A stretch of 64,000 nt of DNA from Arthrobacter sp. Leaf141. Its GTDB lineage: Bacteria > Actinomycetota > Actinomycetes > Actinomycetales > Micrococcaceae. Both the position numbers and the translations under genes were made by a program. The notes below the pieces were generated by a model, which searched no databases, had not been told where the DNA came from, and saw nothing but the letters and a program-made list of their open reading frames with translations. Location: positions 183,463-247,462 of the forward strand of contig NZ_LMOL01000045.1 of the NCBI RefSeq assembly GCF_001424565.1. The letters are read 5' to 3'. This document shows positions 43,496-51,254 of this stretch, in pieces (the stretch's first letter is position 1; each line of letters opens with the position of its first letter).

Positions 43496-43513
43496 GGTGG
43501 TCCTTGGGATCGG

Positions 43514-43546
43514 GCGGCGGCTGGCCTGTGAGGGGCCGGCCGCCGC
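43514..43546 (-). other. Intercistronic hairpin after the binding-protein gene
   Basis: GCGGCGGCTGGCC (43514-43526) pairs with GGCCGGCCGCCGC (43534-43546) at 12 of 13 positions around a seven-base loop, seven bases past the binding-protein stop. Such hairpins often stabilise or attenuate so that binding protein exceeds permease. Confidence 0.7.
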
Positions 43547-43552
43547 TGCTGC

Positions 43553-45196
43553 CTAGTTGCTGAGCCAGGTGTCGTAGAAGTCCAGCCGGCTGGACGCCTC
43601 GAAGGTCAGGCCGTGCACTTTTTCGCTGGCCGAGATGGTGGTGGAGAGCTCGTACAGCGGGATGGAGTGGGCGTCCTTGATCAGCGTTTCCTGGGCCTGG
43701 TCCACCAGCTTCTGCCGGGCGGCCTGGTCCAGGGCTGCTGCCTGTTCGCCCAGGGTGTCGTCCACCGGAAGCTGTTCCCTCAGGTTGCTGCCGCCGCGGG
43801 CGGTGGCGGAGGAGAACACTGTCCGCAGCACGTCCGGATCACTGCGGGTCAGGTTGCCGTAGGAGAAGTCATAGGTCTTGTCCGCCTGGGCGGCCGTGAC
43901 ATCCGCGATGGTGGTGAATTTCAGCTGCAGGTCCACCCCCACGGCCTTGAGCTGCTGCTGCACCAGTTCCAGGACTTCCTTGGGCGACTGCCAGTAGGTG
44001 ACCTGGAAGGAGAGCTTTTCGCCCTCCTTTTCCCGGACACCGTCCGGGCCTTCCTTCCAGCCGGCGGCGTCCAAAAGTTTCCTGGCGCCGTCGGGATCAT
44101 GGGCCAGCAGCGGGCTGAGGTCCGTGAAGTACGGCGTGGTGTGGGACAGGACGCCCTTGGCCGGCTGGTCGGCATCGGTCAGCAGGGTGCTGGTGATTTC
44201 CTCCCGGTTGATGGCCTTGGAAATGGCCTGCCGGACGGCGGTGTCCTTGAGCTTGGGGCTGGACTCGTTGGGGTAGAGGTTGTAGACCACCCCGGGGTTG
44301 GCGCGGGTTTCGGTGCTGAAGCCGTTGCCGTTGAACAGGGCAACGTCCGCGGCGGAGATGGCCGCGGTGGCGTCGATCTGGCCGGACTGCAGGGACCCGG
44401 TACGGTTCCCGGCCTCGGGGATGATCTTGAACGTGACAGTGTCCAGGTACGCCTCGCCCTTGTTGGTGTTGGTGGCTGCAGGCCAGGAGTAGCCGGGCCG
44501 GCGTTCCAGGACTGCTTCCTTATCCACGGTGTAGCTGCGGACGCTGAACGGTCCGGAACCGGAGAATTTACCGGCGCAGCGGTCCGCTTCGGACAGGGCG
44601 GCGGCCGCCGGGGAGAGCAGGCCCAGGGTGAACGTGGACGTGGCCTGCAGGAACTGGGCGTTGGGCTTGGAGAAGTCCACCACCACGGTTTTGGCGTCCG
44701 GCACCGTGATGGCGCTGACGTCGCTGAGGTAGGTCGAACCCAGGGTGGCCTTCGCGCCGAGGGCCTTGATGGCCTCGAAGTTGGTCTTCACGGACGCCGC
44801 GTCGATGGCGGCTCCGTCGGCAAACGTGGCCCCGTCCCGGAGGGTGAAGGTGAAGCTGGTGGCGTCGGCGTTGGCCTCGAACTTTTCGGCCAGCCACGGC
44901 ACGATCTCCCCTGTTTTCGGGTCCTGCGACGTCAGCGAGGCAACTGTCTGCCGGGCCACGGCGATGGCGTCGTTGTTGCCCGCCTGTTGCGGGTCAATGC
45001 AGCCGCGGTCCACAGAAAGGGCGAAGTTAAGGTTTCCGCCGGAAACAGGGGTGGCATCGGCGGCCGGTTCGGTGCCGGCGCCGGCCGTCCCGCCGCAGGC
45101 GGACAAGAGGAGGGCCGCAGCGAGGAGGCCGCCCACGACGGCGGGCCTGCTGGTGGGGCGATTGGCGGTGGTTCCAGCGGGGTTGAAGGGGTTCAT
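43553..45196 (-). CDS. Family 5 substrate-binding lipoprotein (peptide/nickel/opine type)
   Basis: 547 residues. Lipoprotein signal: VVGGLLAAALLLSACGG with lipobox LSAC. The mature protein has the family 5 landmarks GNLNFALSVDRGCIDPQ, PWLAEKFEANADATSFTFTLRDGATFADG and NREEITSTLLTDADQPAKGVL. Family 5 proteins bind peptides, nickel complexes, opines and other small organics. Here the riboswitch and flanking monooxygenases suggest an organosulfur ligand. Its start overlaps the monooxygenase stop by four bases. Confidence 0.92.
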   Translation of the reverse strand: MNPFNPAGTTANRPTSRPAVVGGLLAAALLLSACGGTAGAGTEPAADATPVSGGNLNFALSVDRGCIDPQQAGNNDAIAVARQTVASLTSQDPKTGEIVPWLAEKFEANADATSFTFTLRDGATFADGAAIDAASVKTNFEAIKALGAKATLGSTYLSDVSAITVPDAKTVVVDFSKPNAQFLQATSTFTLGLLSPAAAALSEADRCAGKFSGSGPFSVRSYTVDKEAVLERRPGYSWPAATNTNKGEAYLDTVTFKIIPEAGNRTGSLQSGQIDATAAISAADVALFNGNGFSTETRANPGVVYNLYPNESSPKLKDTAVRQAISKAINREEITSTLLTDADQPAKGVLSHTTPYFTDLSPLLAHDPDGARKLLDAAGWKEGPDGVREKEGEKLSFQVTYWQSPKEVLELVQQQLKAVGVDLQLKFTTIADVTAAQADKTYDFSYGNLTRSDPDVLRTVFSSATARGGSNLREQLPVDDTLGEQAAALDQAARQKLVDQAQETLIKDAHSIPLYELSTTISASEKVHGLTFEASSRLDFYDTWLSN

Positions 45197-46608
45197 GCGA
45201 CGTTTTCGCTTTCCTGGCGGCCGGCCGCGGACAGGGTGCCGCGCCGGTGTGATGAGGGGACCCGGAGTCCCAGGTTTTCGCGGAGGGTGGTGCCTTCGTA
45301 TTCGGTCCGGTAGACGCCGCGGTCCTGCAGGCGCGGGACGAGTTCGTTGACAATGTCGTCCAACCCGCCGGGGACAAGCCAGGGGGTGATGTTGAATCCA
45401 TCCACCGCTCCGGTCCTGGCGTATTCAGCCAGCAGGTCGGCGACGCCGTCGTAGGAGCCCACCAGGCCGCGGCCGTTCAGGCGTGACCGGGCAGCAACGA
45501 ACTGGCGGATGGACTGGCCCTTCCCGCGGGCCTCGTCCCGCCACTGGCCAGCGAGTTCCCTTGCGCTTTTGCCGTGGAAGGCGTTTCCGCGGGTGGGGTT
45601 CGTGACGTCCACTACGGGGTCGATCTCAGGCAGCGGCCCGTCGGGGTCATACCCGTCCAGGGTCCGGCCCCAGAACTGTTCCAGGTAGGCGATTGCCGTC
45701 TCCGGGCCTACCTGCTGCTCCCGGACCCAGTGTTCCTTCTCCGCGGCCTCCTTTTCTGTGGCGGCCAGGATGAATTCCTGGCCCGGGAAGATTTTGACGT
45801 CATCCGCGGGGCGGCCGGCCTTTAGTGTGCGGGCCACGATGTCCGCCCGGAACACCTTCGCATCCTCGAGTTCCGCGTGCCGGGAGAAGATAACGTCGGC
45901 GTTGCGGACAGCGAAGTCGCGGCCGTCGGGTGAATCCCCCGCCTGGAAGAGGACGGGGTGGTGCTGGGCGGACCGCGGCAGCCGTCCCGTGATGTCCACG
46001 TCGAAGCTTGCGTCGTTCCGGCGCACCGGGGTGATGCTTCCTTGCCGAAGCCAGCGCCCGTCGCTCCGGGACCCGGCGATTGCGCCGTCGGCCCAGGAGT
46101 CCCAGATCGCTTTGGCGGTCTGGACAAAGGCTTCGGCCCGGACGTAGCGGTCCTCGTGCTTGAGGAACCCGCCGCGGCGGAAGTTGGCGCCGGTCCAGGC
46201 ATTGTCCGTGGTGACGATGTTCCAGGCAGCGCGGCCGCCGGAGAGCAGGTCGAGGCTGGCCAGCCGGTGGGCCAGGTCCGCGGGATCGTTGTAGGTGGTG
46301 TTTTGGGTGGCCACCAGGCCGATGTTGGTGGTGACGGCGGCGAGTGCCGCCAGGGCGGTCTGCGCGTCCGGGCGGCCCACCACGTCCAGGTCGTGGATCC
46401 GGCCCAGGTGTTCACGGAGCCGCAGTCCTTCGCCCAGGAAGAAGGCTGAGAACAGCCCGCGTTCGGCGGTCTGGGCCACGCGGCGGAAGGATTCAAAGTC
46501 GGTCTGGGAGCCGCTGTCCGGGGCTTTCCAGACGGTGGTGTGGTTGACGCCCTGGAAGAAGACGCCGAACTGGATCCGGCCGTTGCCGGTGGGACGGTGC
46601 GTGGTCAT
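45193..46608 (-). CDS. NtaA/SnaA/DszA-family FMN-dependent monooxygenase
   Basis: 471 residues. Luciferase-like barrel: IQFGVFFQGVNHTTVWK, FFLGEGLRLREH, TTNIGLVATQNTTYNDPADLAHRLASLDLLSGGRAAWNIVTT, then NFRRGGFLKHEDRYVRA and PVLFQAGDSPDGRDFAVRNADVIF. The family uses FMNH2 and oxygen to cleave C-S or C-N bonds (DszA, SnaA, YxeK, YtnJ). No flavin reductase gene is adjacent, so FMNH2 must come from elsewhere. Second gene after the SAM riboswitch; coupled to the binding-protein gene by a four-base overlap. Confidence 0.92.
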   Translation of the reverse strand: MTTHRPTGNGRIQFGVFFQGVNHTTVWKAPDSGSQTDFESFRRVAQTAERGLFSAFFLGEGLRLREHLGRIHDLDVVGRPDAQTALAALAAVTTNIGLVATQNTTYNDPADLAHRLASLDLLSGGRAAWNIVTTDNAWTGANFRRGGFLKHEDRYVRAEAFVQTAKAIWDSWADGAIAGSRSDGRWLRQGSITPVRRNDASFDVDITGRLPRSAQHHPVLFQAGDSPDGRDFAVRNADVIFSRHAELEDAKVFRADIVARTLKAGRPADDVKIFPGQEFILAATEKEAAEKEHWVREQQVGPETAIAYLEQFWGRTLDGYDPDGPLPEIDPVVDVTNPTRGNAFHGKSARELAGQWRDEARGKGQSIRQFVAARSRLNGRGLVGSYDGVADLLAEYARTGAVDGFNITPWLVPGGLDDIVNELVPRLQDRGVYRTEYEGTTLRENLGLRVPSSHRRGTLSAAGRQESENVA

Positions 46609-46621
46609 GGGATGCTCTCTT

Positions 46622-47719
46622 TCAGGCCGCGGCGTAGCGGTTGGCGGGGCGGGGAAGGCCGAAGGACCGGCGCAGCGTGGTGCCGGCGGCGGGCGCGCTG
46701 ACCAGGCCGGCGGCGCGCAACGCGGGCAGGACGTTGAGCGCCAGTTCCGGCAGGTCGACGTCCACGACGGCGGGATGCAGCCGGACGCCGTCCGCGGCAT
46801 CGAAGAGCCGGGCCAGCAGGGACACGAGGCCGGCGGGGCTGCCCACGTACCGGGCGCCGCCGGTCCACGGCTCGTGGCGGTCCAGCTCCGCGAGCCGTTC
46901 CGCGGCCGTTTGGCCGCGGGCGTCGAGGATCACGTCGAGCTCCACGAGGGTCCGGGGAACGCCGGTGGCGGCCGCCGCTGAGGCTGCTGCGGCGAGCCCG
47001 TCAACGGTGGCGGCTGAAGCGAGTGCCACGTCGGCTTCCACGGTGGAGAGCAGCGCCGCCGGAGCGATGACCACCAACTGCCCCTGCAATGGCCGGGGAA
47101 TGATCGCCGGGCCCTTGACGGCGAAGCGCTCCCCTTCGAAGTCGGCGTAGTGCAGTTTGTCGCGGTCCAGGTAGCGACCGGTGGAGGCGTCGCGGATGAC
47201 GGCGTCGTCCTCCCAGGAATCCCAGAGCCGGCGGCCGGCTTCCACGGCGTCCGCGGCTTCGAGGGGCGCTGCGGCGGCGGCCAGCTGCTCACGGCCCACG
47301 GCGCGGGCTTCTTCGGGCGCGTTGGCCGCGCTGACCAGCCAGCCCGCCCTGCCCTGGGAGGCGTAGTCGAGGCTGGCCAGCTGGGTGGCGACGTGGAATG
47401 GCTCGGTGTAGAGGGTGTCCACCTCGGGTACCAGGCCGATCGAGCCGGTGATGGGGGCAGCGAAGGCGGCCCGTTGCACGGCATCGATCCGGCCGGGAAT
47501 CCCGGCCGTGCCGGCATCCACCACGCGGGAATCGCGGAAGGTGGCCAGGTGGAAGCCGGCGATGTCTGCGGCCTGGACGGTGCCGCTGATGCGGGCACCG
47601 CCCAGCAGTCCGTCCGGAAGGTGGTGGGCGTGGCGCCACGCGGCGGGGTGCGCCCCGTCGCCGTCGAGCTCAACGGCCACCACGTTGGGACGGTTTTCGG
47701 GTACTGGTAGTGAAGGCAT
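46622..47719 (-). CDS. Luciferase-like flavin-dependent oxidoreductase, divergent
   Basis: 365 residues. Starts with NVVAVELDGDGAHPAAWRH, then FHLATFRDS, ITGSIGLVPEVDTLYTEPFHVATQLASLDYASQGRAGWLVSAAN, the usual barrel with SQGRAGW in place of SGGR. It is shorter than NtaA-type paralogues, and the flavin-contacting residues are partly changed, so substrate or partner role may differ. First gene after the riboswitch; GAGGAAAG precedes the ATG. It lies 13 bases ahead of the second monooxygenase. Confidence 0.85.
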   Translation of the reverse strand: MPSLPVPENRPNVVAVELDGDGAHPAAWRHAHHLPDGLLGGARISGTVQAADIAGFHLATFRDSRVVDAGTAGIPGRIDAVQRAAFAAPITGSIGLVPEVDTLYTEPFHVATQLASLDYASQGRAGWLVSAANAPEEARAVGREQLAAAAAPLEAADAVEAGRRLWDSWEDDAVIRDASTGRYLDRDKLHYADFEGERFAVKGPAIIPRPLQGQLVVIAPAALLSTVEADVALASAATVDGLAAAASAAAATGVPRTLVELDVILDARGQTAAERLAELDRHEPWTGGARYVGSPAGLVSLLARLFDAADGVRLHPAVVDVDLPELALNVLPALRAAGLVSAPAAGTTLRRSFGLPRPANRYAAA

Positions 47720-47736
47720 GGCTTTCCTCTTTCAGG

Positions 47737-47752
47737 GGCCGCTGGTGCGGCC
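47737..47752 (-). promoter_or_regulatory. Hairpin in the riboswitch expression platform
   Basis: GGCCGC and GCGGCC form a perfect stem around a four-base loop, between the aptamer and the ribosome binding site of the first monooxygenase gene. No T-tract, so translation control or a U-less terminator are both possible. Confidence 0.5.
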
Positions 47753-47761
47753 GGGACGACA

Positions 47762-47867
47762 TTTCACTTGCCGCAGTGCGGCCAGGTCTGTTTCCGGAGC
47801 ACCCCGCCACTAAATGCCTGAGGGTTGCCGCAGCACGAGCCGGTCCTTGGCGTGCTGACTCTTGACC
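47762..47867 (-). promoter_or_regulatory. SAM-IV class riboswitch (SAM-I/IV superfamily)
   Basis: On the minus strand: P1 GGTC (47867-47864) with GACC (47788-47785); P2 CAGCAC...GTGCTG; then the diagnostic CGGCAACCCTC joined to GCGGGGTGCTCCGG, and after P1 a GCCGCACTGCGGC hairpin and AAGTG. This order and these junction bases match the mycobacterial SAM-IV aptamer. SAM binding would shut off the downstream sulfur operon. SAM-IV versus the SAM-I/IV variant is not resolved by eye. Confidence 0.85.
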
Positions 47868-47876
47868 TATGGCTCG

Positions 47877-47905
47877 AATGTACGATCCCCGAATGACCCC
47901 CGCAA
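47877..47905 (-). promoter_or_regulatory. Putative promoter of the riboswitch operon
   Basis: On the minus strand TTGCGG and TACATT are separated by 17 bases, placing the transcription start near 47870, right at the 5' edge of the aptamer. Confidence 0.55.
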
Positions 47906-48046
47906 CCGCCGTTGTCGCACGAGGTCAACGCGCGAAACGCCACGTCAAGCGACGGCTTAAACCGTCATCTGGCGGCGCCTGTGACGGCCTGTTGCGCACC
48001 GTTGAGTCCGGTGACATGGCGCTTTGGGCGCCGGAGCCGGCGTCCG

Positions 48047-48052
48047 TAGGGT
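48047..48052 (+). promoter_or_regulatory. Putative -10 hexamer of a leaderless transcript (TAGGGT)
   Basis: TAGGGT lies exactly six bases before the ATG at 48059 of the luciferase-like gene. Confidence 0.4.
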
Positions 48053-48058
48053 CAAGTC

Positions 48059-49127
48059 ATGAGCCCAACGGATGCCCTGCTGTCAGTTCTCGATCTGAGC
48101 CCCATCCCGGCGGGGGTGGACGCCGGGCAGGCGCTGCGCAACAGCGTGGAGCTGGCCGTCGCTGCCGAGGACCTCGGCTACCACCGCTATTGGCTGGCCG
48201 AGCACCATCTCAATCCCGGCGTCGCGGGTTCCGCCCCGCATGTGCTGTCCGCCCTGGTTGCTGCCGCCACCCGGACCATCCGGGTGGGGACGGCTGCCAC
48301 CATCCTGGGCAACTACCGGCCGCTGCAGGTAGCCGAAAACGTCGGAACCCTGGCGGCAGTGTTCCCGGACCGGATCGATCTGGGATTTGGCCGCTCCGGC
48401 CAACCCGCTTCCCCGCCGGCAAGCACCGGCGGGGAAGACCTCCGGACTGCCGGCGAACCCGCGCCGGAGGACGCGGGCCGGGTGGTGGCGGGCCTGGTGG
48501 TCCCCGCCAAACGGCAGCCGTTCAGTTCCGTGCTGCCCCGGAAGTTCCGGCTCCAGGCCGAGCTCCTGGGCCGGGAGCCCGGGGATGCGGACAACTTCGA
48601 GAGCGACGTGCAGGACGTCATCGGCTTTTTCGACGGCGGCTACCGCACCCGGCACGGCGAGGGGATCACGGTGACACCTGCCCTGGGACATGCCCCGCAG
48701 TTCTGGCTCCACGGTTCCACGGCGGGGCCCAGCGCCCGGCTTGCCGGGAAGCTGGGCCTGCGGTTCGGCGCGAATTACCACGTGTCGCCGGCCACGGTAC
48801 TGGAGTCGGTGGCCGAATACCGGGCCCACTTCCGGCCCTCGGCGGCGGTGCCGGAACCGTACGTCACGGTATCCGCGGACGTGCTGGTGGCCGAACGCGA
48901 ACAGGACGCCCGGCGGCCGGCTGGACGCCGCGGTGGGCTCCCCGGAGCTGGTCCGGGACCGCGTGGAAACACGGTTCGTGGGCGCCCCCGGGACGGTCAC
49001 CGCCCACCTGAGGGCGCTGCAGCGGGCCACGGGCGCCCAGGAGCTCCTGATCACCACCATCGCCCACGGGCAGGCGGAGCGGGTGGCATCCTACGGGCTG
49101 CTTGCCGACGCCTGGGCCCGCGGCTAG
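48059..49127 (+). pseudogene. Luciferase-like monooxygenase, frameshifted (internal deletion likely)
   Basis: The first frame runs from the ATG at 48059 through LAVAAEDLGYHRYWLAEHHLNPG, ATRTIRVGTAATILGNYRPLQVAENVGTLAAVFPDRIDLGFGRS and VTVSADVLVAEREQDARR, then becomes nonsense near 48912. The expected C-terminus (SPELVRDRVETRFVGAPGT, LLITTIAHGQAERVASYGLLAD) continues in the next frame and stops at 49127. Family members usually have a GYxLWVRSI...GEGxxPFP segment between these parts; it is missing, so a deletion whose length is not a multiple of three is likely. Codon use on both sides is normal, suggesting a recent event or a base error. Confidence 0.75.
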
Positions 49128-49163
49128 ACCCCGGTCCAACCAACCCATCCTCAAAGGAGAACC

Positions 49164-49550
49164 ATGAGCACCGAAACCGACACCCAACTGGTCAGCGCCG
49201 CTGACGCCGCCCGCCTCATCGCCGAAGGGGCCCTGCTGGTTGACGTCCGCAGTGACGCCGGCCGGAACAGCACCGGGGCGATCCCCGGGGCGCTGGTGGT
49301 CAACCGGGAGCGGGTGGACCAGGACTTCGGCCCCGACTCCCCCGAACTGTTGCCCGAAGTGGAAGCCGCGGGCCGGAACATAGTGGTGTTTTGCGGCTCC
49401 GTCAACGGCTCCCGCCCTGTAGCCGAGAAGCTGAAGGTGCTGGGCTACGCCAACGCCGTCCATGTGGACGGCGGCTTCCCGGCATTGCGGGAGGCCGGGG
49501 TGCCCACCACAGGCCCCACGGACCCGGGCGCCCAGAGCCCGGCCGCTTAA
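49164..49550 (+). CDS. Rhodanese-domain protein
   Basis: 128 residues. A single rhodanese domain: ALLVDVRSDAGRNSTGAIPGALVVNRERV and the active loop VVFCGSVNGSRP with Cys77, then KLKVLGYANAVHVDGGFPAL. It may carry sulfane sulfur as a persulfide. AAAGGAG precedes the ATG. It follows the broken monooxygenase gene by 36 bases, probably as one unit, and belongs to the local sulfur group. Its end overlaps the convergent MFS gene by four bases. Confidence 0.9.
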   Translation: MSTETDTQLVSAADAARLIAEGALLVDVRSDAGRNSTGAIPGALVVNRERVDQDFGPDSPELLPEVEAAGRNIVVFCGSVNGSRPVAEKLKVLGYANAVHVDGGFPALREAGVPTTGPTDPGAQSPAA

Positions 49551-51052
49551 GGACCGGCCCGCCGGCGCTTCGAAGGCTGCCGGCGGGTGGCCTGCCGCCC
49601 GGCGACAGCGGCTGTGCGGAGCCAGTCCGCACTGCCGGCCAGCACAGCGACGCCCAGCAGCACCGAGCAGAGCACCACACCCTGGTGGAAGGCCCGGCGG
49701 GGGTCCGCGCCGGCGGTGAGGAACATGCCAGCGGCGGCCGCTGAACACAGCGCCGCCGTGAACCGTTGGCTGAGTTGGTAAAAGCCCGCGGCCACCCCCG
49801 TGGCACCGGGCGGGGCCTGGGCCAGTGTCAGGGTCTGGTTGGGGGCCACCACCAGACCCACGGCTAGCCCCTGCAGGAGCCCGACGGCGGCCACCGCCAT
49901 CGCAGCGGCTCCGCTGTCCAGGTACTGGACGGCCAAGTCCTTGCCGGGCAGGCAGGCCAGGCCGGCCACCAGCGCCCAGACGACACCGCCCCGCCCGTAG
50001 CGGCCCAGGAACCGCCAGCTGAAGCTGGAGGCCAGCAGCATCCCTGCGGCCTGCGGCGCCAGGATCGCGGCGGCCCCCAACGGCGGCAGGCCGGTGCCGG
50101 CAAGGAAGTAGAACGCGGTGACCGCGGCCATGGCCGCGCCCACGCCAAACTGGCACAAGGCAACCACGGTGCCAAGGACGTAGCCGGGCGAGCGGACCAG
50201 TGCCGGGACCAGCAGCGGGGTCCGGCCGCGCCGGTGGTACAGGACCTCCCAGCCGGCAAACACGGCCAGCGCCACGGCGCCGCTCCCCAGCCAGATGGGC
50301 GTTTCCGGACCCGGGCCCTGGATGGTGGGCACCAGCGAGGCCAGCACCACGGCACCCAGGAGCAGCGCGCCTACTGCATCGATGGTGGGCCGGCGTTGGC
50401 CGGGCACCGCCGGCGACCGGGACCGGCGCGGGAGGAACACCAGGGCCAGCGGAACCAGGACCAGGACCAGCGGAACGTTGACCAGGAACAGCAACCGCCA
50501 GCTCCCTTCCTGGCTGCCCACGGAGAGGATCACGCCCCCAATCAGCGGACCGCACACGGCAGCCGTTCCGCCCGCCGCCGCGTAGTACCCCAAGGCTTTG
50601 GCCCGGCCGGCACCGGCATGGACATCCTGCAGCAGGCCCAGGACCTGTGGGTTGAGGGCCCCTGCACCGAGGCCCTGCAGGAGCCGTGCCCCAATGACCA
50701 CGGTCGGGTCGGTGGCCAGGCCGCCCAGCAGGCTGAACGCGCCAAAGACGCTGAGCCCTGCCACGAACAGGGTGCGGCGGCCCACAAGGTCACCCAGCCG
50801 GCCCGCCGGTACCAGCGCCAGCCCGAACGCCAGTGAATAACTGGCCAGGATCCACTGCACCTGCCCGGCGTCCGCCTGCAATCCGGCGGCCATGGCCGGT
50901 ACTGCCAGGACAAATACCGACTGGTCCAGCAGCGTGATGAACCCGGCCCCCAGGCACAGCCACAGGACAGTCCGGGGCGGCACCTGCCGCTGCGGGGTTT
51001 CCTGGCTGCGGCCACCGCTGGGTTGACGTCTTTGCTGGATTCGGAGGGCCAT
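49547..51052 (-). CDS. DHA2-family MFS exporter
   Basis: 501 residues, about 14 membrane helices. Landmarks: GFITLLDQSVFVLAVPAM in helix 1, QWILASYSLAFGLALVPAGRLGDLVGRRTLF (motif A), LLQGLGAGALNPQVLGLLQD and GPLIGGVIL (motif C). Exports drugs or metabolites; substrate unknown. Its only evident promoter element is TAGAGT six bases before the ATG. Divergent from the cystathionine beta-synthase-like gene. Basic tails at both ends (QQRRQPSGGRSQ, RRQPSKRRRAG). Confidence 0.9.
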   Translation of the reverse strand: MALRIQQRRQPSGGRSQETPQRQVPPRTVLWLCLGAGFITLLDQSVFVLAVPAMAAGLQADAGQVQWILASYSLAFGLALVPAGRLGDLVGRRTLFVAGLSVFGAFSLLGGLATDPTVVIGARLLQGLGAGALNPQVLGLLQDVHAGAGRAKALGYYAAAGGTAAVCGPLIGGVILSVGSQEGSWRLLFLVNVPLVLVLVPLALVFLPRRSRSPAVPGQRRPTIDAVGALLLGAVVLASLVPTIQGPGPETPIWLGSGAVALAVFAGWEVLYHRRGRTPLLVPALVRSPGYVLGTVVALCQFGVGAAMAAVTAFYFLAGTGLPPLGAAAILAPQAAGMLLASSFSWRFLGRYGRGGVVWALVAGLACLPGKDLAVQYLDSGAAAMAVAAVGLLQGLAVGLVVAPNQTLTLAQAPPGATGVAAGFYQLSQRFTAALCSAAAAGMFLTAGADPRRAFHQGVVLCSVLLGVAVLAGSADWLRTAAVAGRQATRRQPSKRRRAGP

Positions 51053-51058
51053 GTCCGG

Positions 51059-51064
51059 ACTCTA
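51059..51064 (-). promoter_or_regulatory. Putative -10 hexamer of a leaderless transcript (TAGAGT)
   Basis: On the minus strand TAGAGT lies exactly six bases before the ATG (51052) of the MFS gene. Confidence 0.45.
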
Positions 51065-51242
51065 TGGCGGGTTTCCGGGCGTTCCGGAATTTCGAGTCGG
51101 AACGTGAATCCCAGTGACCGCAGGTGACATCAGCGGACCTGGGAGGGCATATTTATGACGGCTGCAGGGCCATTGCCGGACGCATTGGCTCATCCTGCGA
51201 CACCCGGGGAAACGCAGCTTTGGGCCCCTGCCGGCTGCCCCC

Positions 51243-51248
51243 TACCGT
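51243..51248 (+). promoter_or_regulatory. Putative -10 hexamer of a leaderless transcript (TACCGT)
   Basis: TACCGT lies exactly six bases before the ATG (51255) of the cystathionine beta-synthase-like gene. The 202 bases between the divergent MFS and this gene hold no other feature I can name. Confidence 0.45.
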
Positions 51249-51254
51249 GGCCCC

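Noticed and set aside
47868..48058. A second riboswitch on the plus strand before the broken monooxygenase gene
   Set aside because: No aptamer core was found, and the TAGGGT six bases before the ATG suggests a leaderless transcript.
48864..50555. A 563-codon minus-strand frame overlapping rhodanese and MFS genes
   Set aside because: Gly/Ala/Pro/Arg low-complexity content; it overlaps two real genes in other frames.
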